DNA from: Selaginella moellendorffii
Lineage: Eukaryota; Streptophyta; Lycopodiopsida; Selaginellales; Selaginellaceae
Length of the DNA: 64,000 nucleotides
Direction of reading: 5' to 3'
Assembly: GCF_000143415.4 (NCBI RefSeq)
Contig: NW_003314264.1
Location: 1,896,074-1,960,073 of the forward strand
The notes beneath the pieces were generated by a model. The model saw only the letters and a list, made by a program, of their open reading frames with translations, did not search any database and was not told the origin of the DNA. Of this stretch, positions 11,711 through 21,652 are shown piece by piece. The position numbers were made by a program, and so were the translations under genes. Each line of letters begins with the position of its first letter. Within the stretch, counting starts at the first letter, position 1.

Positions 11711-12798
11711 ATGCATTGGTGCTTGGTGGTAAGGCGCGGTTCCTCTTCGCCTTCTTCTTTGATTCATAGATTCACGTTTTTATCTCCGCGACGATCTAGC
11801 AGCAACAATGCTGGTTCTCGCAGCAGAAGAAAGCGCCGCAGGTACTACGCCGCAGATTTCTTCTTTTGATCTCTTGGGGCTCTTAGTGTTCAGCAATCTC
11901 GCGCTTGTGAGAATGTGGTTCCGGAAGAGCAGCCGCGCATCAATCCCTGGAAGGAGAGGCGCAAACTCCAGGATTTGCAAGTCGGACGCAAGTTCTTGTC
12001 TGAGGACGTGGCGACTGCCGAGAATTTGCGGGAGATGCTCAAGAAGGTAAGCTTTTTCTTTTCTTGGATCATTTTCTGAAACTAGCAAAAAACTTACGAA
12101 AAACTTTTCTCAGACTTACGAACGTATCGAGCTCAAGAAAAAGATCCTCCAGGAATACGACTTTCCAGAGGACAAGCCGGTCCACGACCCCGAGTACCTG
12201 AGCCCGGAGTTTATGACTGCCTTGAAGGAGAGAAACCGCTGCATCGACGATTTCCTCACCATCGGCAAGAGAGGCGTCTGGGAAGGTTTCATCAGAGACA
12301 TATACTCTCACTGGATCAACCACGAGACGCTCCGGATCTACTGCGAAGGCTATCCGCTGCGAAAGCTTCGGCCCATGGCCGAGAAAGTGGCGAGAATGAG
12401 TGGAGCTGTGGTTATCGCGGTGACCGAGGAGACCATGTCGTTTATACTCTACCGAGGCAGGAATTTCAGCCATGGTTACCAGCCACCCTCGCGGATTGAA
12501 AATATGCTCAACAAGGGAAAGGTGCGTCGTAGTTTTTTCTTTCTTGCAAGCTTTTCTTATCTTCCATGTTCTGATTTCTCCAAGCTTTGTGCAGGCGCTA
12601 AAGAAGGCGCTCTTGCTCAAGTCCCTGCAGCACCTCTATCGCAATGTGCGCGAGCTCACAGAAAGGATTCACAAGCATCGGTTGCGAGCCGTCTACACTG
12701 AGAAGCAGCGAAAGGCGATTGTAGAGGCCGAAGAGAGAGGGGAGGATTTACAAGCAGACGCTTCCCAGTCGGACGATGACGAGGAATTCCAATGGTGA
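11711..12798 (+). CDS. CRM (CRS1/YhbY) domain RNA-binding protein
   Basis: Five exons proposed: 11711-11728, 11800-11841, 11894-12046, 12114-12521, 12595-12798, joined in phase to 274 residues. The core (about residues 110-195) is a CRM domain: FLTIGKRGVWEGFIRDIYSH, then AEKVARMSGAVVIAV and FILYRGRNF, with the loop GKRGV replacing the usual GKxG. Plant CRM proteins bind introns or rRNA in plastids or mitochondria. The C-terminus is basic, then acidic (DDDEEFQW). The 6-codon first exon is the weakest part: it has a perfect GTG|GTAAGG donor and right phase, but another start could be used. The gene is divergent from the PPR gene, with only about 210 bp between start codons. Confidence 0.72.
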
Positions 12799-13204
12799 AT
12801 TCACCATGGAACGCAGCGAGGAGTTTTTCCTCTGGTAAGCATCAGTTTAGTTTACATGGAGTTTAATATCCTACTGCTTTAACTATGCAATGCAGATATT
12901 ATAGAAACAAAGAGAAACTAGGTATGTTCTTACCCAAGCTCACACTCCATAGGTTGAAGCAAATTGGTAGTTATCATCAAGATTACTTTTCTTCGTCACT
13001 TTTGTTTTGCAAAGTCTAGACTCCACCACCAATAAGGGAACCAAGAATGGAGATGGACCTTTGCAAGCAAGCTCTCCGCTCGAAAGGACATCCAATAGTG
13101 AAGGAAGCATAAGTTTCAAATGAAGGAAGCATAAATTTCAAATAGTCAGTAGTTGACATATCGAGATATTCGGTAGTTAACATATCGGATCAAAATGTTA
13201 CGAT
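12799..13204. other. Intergenic region with a 22-bp tandem duplication
   Basis: No gene seen. At 13099-13142 a 22-bp sequence (TGAAGGAAGCATAARTTTCA plus AA) is repeated twice in tandem, followed by two diverged copies of GTAGTTRACATATCG. Homology with the other CPT units begins just after this, near 13205. Confidence 0.5.
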
Positions 13205-13527
13205 GAGAAAGGTTAGTTCTGTGTATGGCGTGGTTTAATTTGCTTGTTACTCACAATCGTTTACCACGTGTACAGTGTCTTTGTACATTGGGCACAAAAA
13301 GCTTGGAGATGGACATTTTGGCGGGTGTGAGACCATGTAAATAGTACACGAATGAATGAAGTTGCTTTGGTCTCTTGTAAATTTTTCTGCTGTACAAATT
13401 ACTTCAATGGAGACAAATTACAGTGTTCAAAGAAATAAGAAAATACAAGAGGTATACAGCGTATTTATATGGCACTCTTCCTCTGGGACGAATCACATTG
13501 TCTTTCTCGAATCTAAATTCTTGCTTC

Positions 13528-14413
13528 ATGGCCATCACCGCCAGCATTGCCGCTCCTTACCCTTCCCGCCTCGGCGCGACGACGACGCGTTTGCCTGCGG
13601 AGGTGGATCCTTTGCGGCTCCCGAACCACGTTGCGATAATCATGGACGGGAATTCGCGGTGGGCGAAGGCGCGAGGGATCGCCAAGGAGCGCCAGCTGCG
13701 AGCAGCGGCGGAGGCGTGCTATTCCAACGCCCGGGAGATCGTGAGGTTGTCCAGCGACTGGGGGATCAAAGCGCTCACGCTCTTTGCCTTCTCCACCGAG
13801 AATTTCTTGCGGCCCAGGGAAGAAGTGGATCAGTGGATGCAGCAATTTGACAGAGTTCTCAGCCTCGATGATCCTGCCACCATTTTGCTGTGCGTGGAAT
13901 ATCTCGAATGCTTTTCATTCAGTGAATGGAAATGGATTGACTGAGTGATGATTTTTGGTCAGGGATGGGATCCAATTCCGCTGCATTGGTGACACTGCCA
14001 GGCTCCCGCGCCCGCTCCAGGCCAAGATCTCGGATGCCCAATCCATCACCAGCGGCAACACGGGCATGAAACTCGTCATGGCGATTGGCTACGGCGGGCA
14101 CAACGATCTGGTCCAGGCGTGCCAGGCGCTGGCGCGCGAGGTGGAGCAGGGGAAAATGGCTGTGGAGGAGATTGACCAGATCAACCTGGCAAAGAGATTG
14201 ATGCTGGGCGAGCGGTGCGAGGATGTTGGCGCGCCCGAGCTGCTCGTTCGCACCAGCGGCGAGCAGCGGCTGAGCAATTTCATGCTGTGGCATCTCGCGT
14301 ACTCGGAGCTCGTGTTTGAGAAGAAGCTATGGCCGGATTTTGGAAAAGAGGAGTACAAGAATGCCCTGGTGGAATTCCAGGGGCGTATGAGGACCTTCGG
14401 AGTAAGACACTAG
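13528..14413 (+). CDS. cis-Prenyltransferase, copy 1 (intact)
   Basis: Two exons (13528-13889 and 13963-14413) join in phase 2/1 to 270 residues. This is the undecaprenyl/dehydrodolichyl diphosphate synthase family, which condenses isopentenyl diphosphate in cis onto an allylic primer. Region I, HVAIIMDGNSRWAKARG, has the catalytic Asp, with Ser where Gly is commonest. FAFSTENFLRP and RTSGEQRLSNFMLWHLAYSE carry the later conserved regions, including the Arg and Ser that bind diphosphate. The length and complete active site fit a homodimeric short- or medium-chain enzyme. The first 36 residues may be a plastid transit peptide. AKARG here is AQVRG in copies 2 and 3. The frame is open 35 codons upstream, but the Met at 13528 matches the other copies. 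Confidence 0.9.
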
Positions 14414-16778
14414 AGTTAATGGCATAAAGTAAGATAGAAAAACTGTTGGACAATAAAAGGAGTAAAAGGAGCAATAGTAATCACAAAATCTTTTATAAAT
14501 ATATCTTAGGTGTATCAAGATGGTTAGTCATATACTTTAAGAAAGAAAGCACAAAACTACATGTGTCAATAACACTAACACTGGGGATTTCATAGATAAC
14601 TAGAGTGGAACATGGACATGATGCATACATCAACCATTAGTCAACAGGCAAAAGGCAATAGTGCCGCAAGAGACCCACACCCCAGAAGTGGGTGACACTA
14701 AGCACACTAGAGATGGAGATAGTAGAAGATTCCTTGGTCTCATGTTTCTTGGTGGGCACCATGAGATTATGTAAACAAAATAAGAATGAATGAATGAATA
14801 TCCTTACTTGTTTAGAGCATTTACCAACATGTGTGAGGTTACAGTTTGTTTATCAGGGTTTTACAGTTAGCTGTCCATGGTTGTTAGTAACTACTCTAGT
14901 GTTGTTGAAATTTAGAGTTCTTGTGGCAGTAGAAGCATAAATACATGGACATATATACATGTATAATGTTACATGGTAACAATATTAATTGGACCTTCTG
15001 ATTGAGATCGTGGTAAATTAATTCAGATATTATAGAAGTTACCTAAACTCGAATTTGCAATTATAATGAAGACACCACAGAGAATCAGAAGAGTGAATCA
15101 AATTTCCCTTGCAAGGTTCCATTCACGCCACCACAGCAACTCATCAGCTCCAACTCAAATGCTCTGGTCATGTTCATTTTGGGTGAGTACTTCAATCACC
15201 AGATTCGTTGATTGATTGCCAACGTTGGTGAGACTTATCTTCTCTAGACGTCATTATGGTGCTGCAATCGAGTATAATAGCATCAGAACCACCATGGATG
15301 TAAGGACTTTCAATTCGAGAAGAACAATGGTGGACACAATCCTCCATATCAATTGACATGAAGACTTGCTCCTCCAGTTCAATTGGATGTGCGTTGGAAG
15401 CAAACCTACCCTTTACAGACAAGACTTAGTATGCATGTGATTCTTTGAGTTACCAGAGAAAAATGTAATATAGCTCTATGGAGCAAGAGTTTCTCTGTAC
15501 ATGCGAGGCACACAAAGTGATTCTAAGCCTGGGCATAAGAATCAAGCAGTAAGTCCTAAATGCGAGAAACTATTGCCTGGAAGAATTTTGGAGGAACAAT
15601 TGGTGGCCTGATTGGCAGTTCTCTACATAACAAAAAAAGTTGTCTTTAGAACTTTGCAACAAGAGGAATTAGAAAGTCATAGCTCTTGGTCTCAAACATC
15701 AATATAGTGAGACACTCACCCCCTCTATTTACAACTCCTTGGGACACCTACTTGTCTGATATCACCTTATACTGAAGTTAATAAGCCAAAATGCCTTTTT
15801 TTTAATCAATTTCAAACAAATAAATCACAAGCATGAAAACTCAAGCAATTAAAAGCTCAAAGAAGCTTATAGCTAAGTCTTGCTTAACAATAATCACGAG
15901 TCTCGCATGAACTAATTTCAATGCTAAAGAAGAAATCATAGTATAACCATTAATATCATCCTTAACACATCTATAAGCTAAACTTCATAATGCGAAGCTA
16001 ATGAAGAGCATTTTTACATCAATCCAAAAATTAATCATAACAAAGTGATGCTCAACAAGTGATCATTTAATTGATCCTCTATAAATCTATCTATAGCCAG
16101 ACATAACTCACTGCATAATAAGCATAAGAAAAAACTCAAATCTAACAAAGATTCAAATATTTCAATATTAATCATTAACTCTTCTCTCTTAAAGCTAGTA
16201 AAGTCTATAATTGAATCATTTTTCAAAGAAAAGCTCAAAATTCAACCCCTATTAAAAAAATTTATCTAGAACACAACTAATTCAACTTGCCACTTACCTT
16301 GTTTGAATACCAACGTAGTTGTTAATTAGTAAATGCACAAATGCCAATAACATAAAGTTACAACCCAAACATTAACACTATATTCATCAAGACTAATGAA
16401 ACGTAATATCAATCCTACGGAAAGACATCTCATCTCAATTGAATCTCAATATCAGCAATGTCAATGATAAGGCATCACTTCAATGCCATCAACTCTAAAA
16501 CAAAGTTAAAAGAAAGCAAGAGTGAATCACCATTCAAAACTCTCCAAAAACTAAGTTAACCAAAGTTAAAAATACCTTAGTCAATATCTAAGACCAATCC
16601 TCCAACAATACTTAGTTATAGATAACACATTATCAAGGAGTGAATCACCACATCCAAGATTCAATGAAATCCAACACCACAGACTAAACATAACCAAATG
16701 ACATTGTCAAAGGTAGAATCAATATGCTAATATGGAAAAACCATGTAAGTCTAATAATATAATCCTTCGGAACACCAT
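14414..16778. other. CPT 3' flank and AT-rich spacer, unit 1
   Basis: To about 15770 this is shared with units 2 and 3. On the minus strand it carries pieces matching the unidentified gene of unit 3: a 76-codon frame at 15422-15192 (ASNAHPIELEEQVFMSIDME) and a 45-bp exon-like block near 15578 encoding ELPIRPPIVPPKFFQ. From about 15780 on, the sequence is about two-thirds A+T, shared only with unit 2, and I see no gene in it. Confidence 0.5.
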
Positions 16779-16972
16779 TGTAAGCTCCTGAGTTTGGACT
16801 TCGCGGGAGGTCACTCAGCCCAATACTATTCAAACCCAAGGACACTTAACCCCAAATATCCCAAGACCCTTAACCAATTGGAAAAGGGGGTGCACTCTTA
16901 TTCATGGGCCCTTTCCCTCTATATTTGAACCCCATGGATCATCTCTCAAGTCGTAATCTTTGGTTGCTTACA
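16779..16972. mobile_element. Solo LTR of an LTR retrotransposon, with 5-bp target duplication
   Basis: A 194-bp insertion begins TGTAAGC and ends GCTTACA, the TG...CA inverted ends of an LTR. It is flanked by ACCAT at 16774-16778 and 16973-16977. Unit 2 keeps the empty site near 24018-24030, reading AACACCAT then CTGGTAAAG with one ACCAT. No internal retrotransposon sequence is left, so this is a solo LTR formed by LTR-LTR recombination. Its absence from unit 2 suggests it inserted after the units duplicated. Confidence 0.88.
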
Positions 16973-16977
16973 ACCAT

Positions 16978-18775
16978 CTAGTAAAGCAAGCCCATCACTG
17001 CTAAATCATTATCAAGTAAAGCAAATGTCAAACAATCCTCAACAAAATTTACAAGTAATCATTAATCGTAGAGCAACTAACAATCACTCTTCAACTTGTC
17101 TTCATAAGACCCAAACATTAAACTCACATCATCAAGTCATATGTTTATCCAATATAAATGTAATACCTTAGGTATGAGATATTGGCTCATGGATAAACAC
17201 GAACTAAATGACCACTTGAATTCAACTCAACTACAATAAGCTTACTAATGCATTTAGCTAACAACTCTGAGTAAACCTTGAAAAGGCTAGCTATGCATGA
17301 TTAATACTTAGCCAAAACTAAAGTGAAAACTACGAGATGGACTCATGTTGGTACACAACCTCTTCATAAACAAAGCAATAGTATGGGTACTAACATCTCA
17401 ACCTCAAACAACTAAATTAGACATTACCATCATCAGCCAAAGCACAGAGCCACCAAGACCAAATCTAGATTAATAAGAGTTCATTATTTTTATAGAGTAT
17501 AACAAAATGCAAGATACAACCTGCCACTTAGCATAATATTACAAAAGAAAAGCATAAAGGTCATCTTTTCGAAAAAGCATAATATCCACTTTTGTACACC
17601 AACTTTAGACTCTATCCAACTCAATTGCTTTAACCCCAAAGATTAACATCCTTTTTGGGTTACATCATACAAACTACCTATTAATGTTTAAGCCAACTGA
17701 AGTCAATTTTAACCCCTTCATTAGTTTGTACTAGCTTATGAAAATAAAATGGTTTTCAAACAAAGTGATTGACAGATTAGCCATTGAAAAAACCTAAGAA
17801 AATTTGTGGAAAATTTTCCATCCTAAAGAAAGAATGACTCTTAATCTAGAAATGCAAACTTTTAAGACTCAACCAACTTCCTCCTTCCTTAGTATCAAGA
17901 GTTAATCTCTAGGATAAATTTGAAACTTACTAAATATGGAATGTCCTTAGATTGAGAATTTGGATATGGGACGAACACCATTGTGTTCAGGACAATCTCT
18001 ACATGGTAAATATGCCAAATGAGCAAATCTAGACACTTTCCATAAATAGCATTTAGGACTGGAATGAAACTAATATAAAGGGTATAATAGCGAGGGTGTT
18101 TGGCAGACACGGTAAGCTATCATCTAGTGAATATTAAAGGACCAATATCAATATTGCAGAGATTTTTTATACTAGCAAGTGCAAGCCAATAATATATGTT
18201 TCTCAATGCTCAGCAAGAAACACATAAGGTTCTTATCTTATGTTTATCCAATTTAAATGCATGGTCATTGACCAATTTCTCAACTAGTTCAAGTGGGAAT
18301 TGATAATGCGTGTAACAATGCCGACCTCCTAGTATTATAGCAGTAAGGAAAGAATATCCAAAAGGATTAGCTGACAAATAACTAAGTCACATTCGTGACA
18401 TCACCTCATACTAACTATCCTACCCCACAACTATAGGAATGATAAAGGCAAGGTTGAAAGATGACAGATTTGTAGCAAAGATATCATCCACCATGTTTTG
18501 GGATTTTCCTAGGAAATGGTGGTAGATGATGGTTGGATTGCAATCTTCTATATGGATGGTCAACATCCATGTTTAGGGAGATTCAACGGCGGGTGATGAT
18601 AATCGAGAGAACATACACCATATTTAGTGTTTACCCATTTGGCTTTAGACTTAATTGGCTGGGTAAAATAAAGGTAATTAATCACAAATAATTATCTTTC
18701 TAATTAACTGTATTACTATGCAGAAATTGACACTTTGAATGTCCCTAGTGAACCTAAAGGAAACCACTCCAATGC
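16978..18775. other. AT-rich spacer, unit 1
   Basis: No convincing gene. It is collinear with unit 2, with small indels such as about 33 bp near 17930-17962 missing from unit 2. At 18540-18660 short reading pieces (GWIAIFYMDGQHPCLG, YTIFSVYPFG) may be eroded exons upstream of the methyltransferase-like relic. Confidence 0.4.
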
Positions 18776-19165
18776 TCATGGCAACAGCAGTGGGACCTTC
18801 ATAATGAGCACTTCGAGTTTGAAGAAGAAGACATCAAGCCATTATATGATGATGACTCAAACATGATAAGAAGGTCTGAGATCTATGTGAACTTTCTGGA
18901 TTTCATCATGCGTTCTATGACACCAAATGCTGGCACGGTTGTAAACCTTTTTGCAGGCACAAGGAACTCCCTCCAAGCATATCAAAATGATAAGAGACAA
19001 GTGATGGTGATGGAGGAGAACTCAGATGTAGTTGCTTATATAAAAAAAATCAAGCTCAAGGATACATCACCATCAACAGCAGTAGGAAAATTAAAACAGC
19101 CTAAAATGAGTCATGGAATTGATGTCAATGAAATAATTATAGACTTGTTGGAGGACTCTAACTAG
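18776..19165 (+). pseudogene. Relic resembling the end of a DNA methyltransferase-like domain (unit 1)
   Basis: An open frame of about 129 codons reads SWQQQWDLHNEHFEFEEED, then IYVNFLDFIMRSMTPNAGTV, VNLFAGTRNSLQAYQNDKRQ and VMVMEENSDVVAYI. The pattern G-T-VVNLFAGT....A....R.....EENS resembles the SAM-binding motif of N6/N4 amino-methyltransferases (D.F.GSGT...A....R..G.E). The usual Asp is Asn here. No start or full catalytic domain is visible. An AT-to-AG-flanked stretch just upstream suggests it was once an exon. The unit 2 copy has a stop and a frameshift, so this is most likely a fragment from an old gene or transposon. Confidence 0.4.
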
Positions 19166-19639
19166 ATATACACTAAGGTTCACAATTATTATGTAATATT
19201 GTATTACTATTAAGTTTTACATAAGTAAAGTAGCTTAATCCAATTTAACTATCAAGACCAAGTATTGACAAAGTTACTTTACATAAAAAAAACCTAAGAA
19301 CTATTAGCATAAAAAATTAATTAATAATAACATTATAGTATAGATAAAGAACTAGTTGACCCCAAATAGAAGCCTATATATGCTATTAAAACATATTCAA
19401 GCACACACTTGCTATTTGAAAGGAAATTCTAGCCAATGTCAGACTCGCTAGTAAACTTTACTCCACCTTCAGCTAGATGGTTTTTCTTGGGATGAAGACC
19501 ATATGGTGGTGTCACAACCTCTTCACATTCAGAATCAGATGAAATGTTAATGATGGGCAGTCTCTTCAACAGATGGTTCTTACTCTAAATTCATTTGTGC
19601 ACCAAGTTGATGAAATGGGCAATCTTTAGCATGATTGGG

Positions 19640-19891
19640 TGAGTCTAGGCACTAGAACAAGTATTCCTCACTTGTTTTATAAGGATATAACTCCACTTTT
19701 TAGTGCTCATCACCATGCATTTGTGAAGAAAGTTTTGATGAAGCGTTTGGTTTTTGATCTTTGGAAGAAGCATTTGGTTCCTCATCTTTGGAAGAAGTAG
19801 ATCCCCAGATGAAAACATTAGAAGCCCTAGTAGATGGAGCAAAAGGCCATTCAGGACTAGAAGGAGGAGGAGTCCAACTTGACATTGCCAT
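19640..19891 (-). pseudogene. Minus-strand coding relic (unit 1)
   Basis: A 63-codon frame starting MAMSSWTPPPSSPEWPFAPS, with a tandem SSKDEEPNA/SSKDQKPNA element, runs to a stop at 19700. An overlapping frame continues as KKWSYILIKQVRNTCSSA to 19645. The unit 2 copy at 26942-26699 differs by one in-frame codon. It may be the first exon of a lost gene; I do not recognise the family. Conservation between two recent duplicates does not prove function. Confidence 0.3.
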
Positions 19892-20237
19892 AGAAATTAT
19901 ACAAGACTTTTGATATATACACTACTAGGCAAAAATCTGTGGCCATTAACAATTAAGCCCTCTTTATATACTAAGGTATACATAAAGTCCAAATCAAATA
20001 AAGTTTCAAATTCACCAATGCATAAACAGTCAAACAAGTAAATATAAAATAGCTACAAGACAGTGGATCTATAAAAATAAGACAAGTAGGCTATCATTTA
20101 GCCTGGAGCCTAAGAAATAGCTCAGAAGTCTACAATAAAGAATTAATAGGCTAACTTTTAAACAACACATGGCAGTATAGGTTGACAAGTTAAAATACAA
20201 AAGGTATTGTAATAATTTGCTGTGCATTACATGCAAC

Positions 20238-20520
20238 AATGCTTGGTTTGCTTAATAGTAGTGTCATTGAGTAATTAAATTGATCAATAATTATAAATAC
20301 GTTTATAATTTATAAATCAAGATTAATCTTATTGCATGTTAACCATTAGATGGTACAATAAAAAGAATATACTAGGAAGTGTTTAGGAAAGTTTATAAAT
20401 TATAAACATGTTTATAAATTATAAGATTAATTTAAATGAATAACAACCGTTATATAGTAAAATATTCTAAAATATCCAAATATATTTTAAATATATTCAC
20501 TACCAACAGGTTTAACTAAA
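20238..20520. mobile_element. MITE-like element, unit 1 copy (right end damaged)
   Basis: Starts AATGCTTGGTTTGCTTAA, the reverse complement of the right end of the copy at 53776-54070 apart from one base. The interior is very AT-rich, with GTTTATAAATTATAAA palindromes. About 10 bp of the right terminal repeat are deleted relative to unit 2. It has no coding capacity, so it would be non-autonomous. Confidence 0.65.
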
Positions 20521-20819
20521 AAGACACTATGATATAGTTGTGTATAGCCTAACTAAATAGAATATACTTTAAATATCTACTGATGTGGCTGCTGGATAAC
20601 CTTTAAATTGCACCCCAGTTGGCAGGCACTTGAGGAAGGTTAGTTCTGTTTGCTTATTAATTGTTTATCATGTGTAGGCACAAAAAGCCTGGGGATGAAC
20701 TTTTTTGGCGGGAGTGAGACCATGTAAATAGAAATACAAGAGGTATACAGCGTATTTATATGGCCCTCTTCCTCTGGGATCGAATCACATTCTCTTTCTC
20801 GAATCTAACTTCTTGTTTC

Positions 20820-21652
20820 ATGGCCATCACCGCCAGCATTGCCGCTCCTTGCCCTTCCCGCCTCGGCGCGGCGACGATGCGTTTGCCTGCGGAGGTGGAT
20901 CCTTTGCGGCTCCCGAACCACGGTGCGATGATCATGGACGGGAATTCGCGGTGGGCGCAGGTGCGAGGGATCGCCAAGGAGCGCCAGCTGCGAGCAGCGG
21001 CGGAGGCGTGCTATTCCAACGCCCGGGAGATTGTCCAGCGACTGGGGGATCAAAGCGCTCACGCTCTTTGCCTTCTCCACCGAGAATTTCTTGCGGCCCA
21101 GGGAAGAAGTGGATCAGTGGATGCAGCAACTTGACAGAGTTCTCAGCCTCGATGATCCTGCCACCATTTTGCTGTGCGTAGAATTTCTCGATATGGTTTT
21201 CAGCGAATGGAAATGGATTGACTGAGTGATGATTTTTGGTCAGGGATGGGATCCAATTCCGCTGCATTGGTGACACTGCCAGGCTCCCGCGCCCGCTCCA
21301 GGCCAAGATCTCGGATGCCCAATCCATCACCAGCGGCAACACGGGCATGAAACTCGTCATGGCGATTGGCTACAGCGGGCACAACGATCTGGTCCAGGCG
21401 TGCCAGGCGCTGGCGCGCGAGGTGGAGCAGGCGAAACTGGCTGTGGAGGAGATTGACCAGATCAACCTGGCAAAGAGATTGATGCTGGGCGAGCGGTGCG
21501 AGGATGTTGGCGCGCCGGAGCTGCTCGTTCGCACCAGCGGCAAGCAGCGGCTGAGCAATTTCATGCTGTGGCATCTCGCATACTCGGAGCTCGTGTTTGA
21601 GAAGATGCCCTGGTGGAATTCCAGGGGCGTATGAGGACCTTCGGAGTAAGAC
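20820..21652 (+). pseudogene. cis-Prenyltransferase, copy 2 (frameshifted)
   Basis: Same two-exon layout as copies 1 and 3, but two deletions break it. In exon 1, after GCCCGGGAGAT, 8 bp are missing relative to copies 1 and 3, so translation shifts after residue 72 or so and stops at 21134. In exon 2, after GTGTTTGAGAAG, 37 bp are missing, removing the codons for KLWPDFGKEEYKN and shifting the C-terminus. It also has K for E in RTSGKQRLSN. Region I (MDGNSRWAQVRG) is intact but the protein cannot be complete. The high identity to the working copies means the breaks are recent. Confidence 0.9.

Larger units (their letters stand above)
13205..20632 (+). repeat. Tandem CPT unit 1 (about 7.4 kb)
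   Basis: First of three direct repeats. The start is marked by GAAAGGTTAGTTCTG, which recurs as GGAAGGTTAGTTCTG near 20633 and 27703. The CPT start codons are 7292 and 7085 bp apart. The unit has a GC-rich CPT gene, a flank shared with all units (to about 15770), then about 4.85 kb of AT-rich DNA shared only with unit 2. Differences from unit 2 include a solo LTR present only here and about 95 extra bp before the CPT gene. Confidence 0.88.

Noticed and set aside
13423-13527. 35-codon upstream extension of CPT copy 1
   Set aside because: Not kept in the other copies' start region, and the Met at 13528 is shared by all three.
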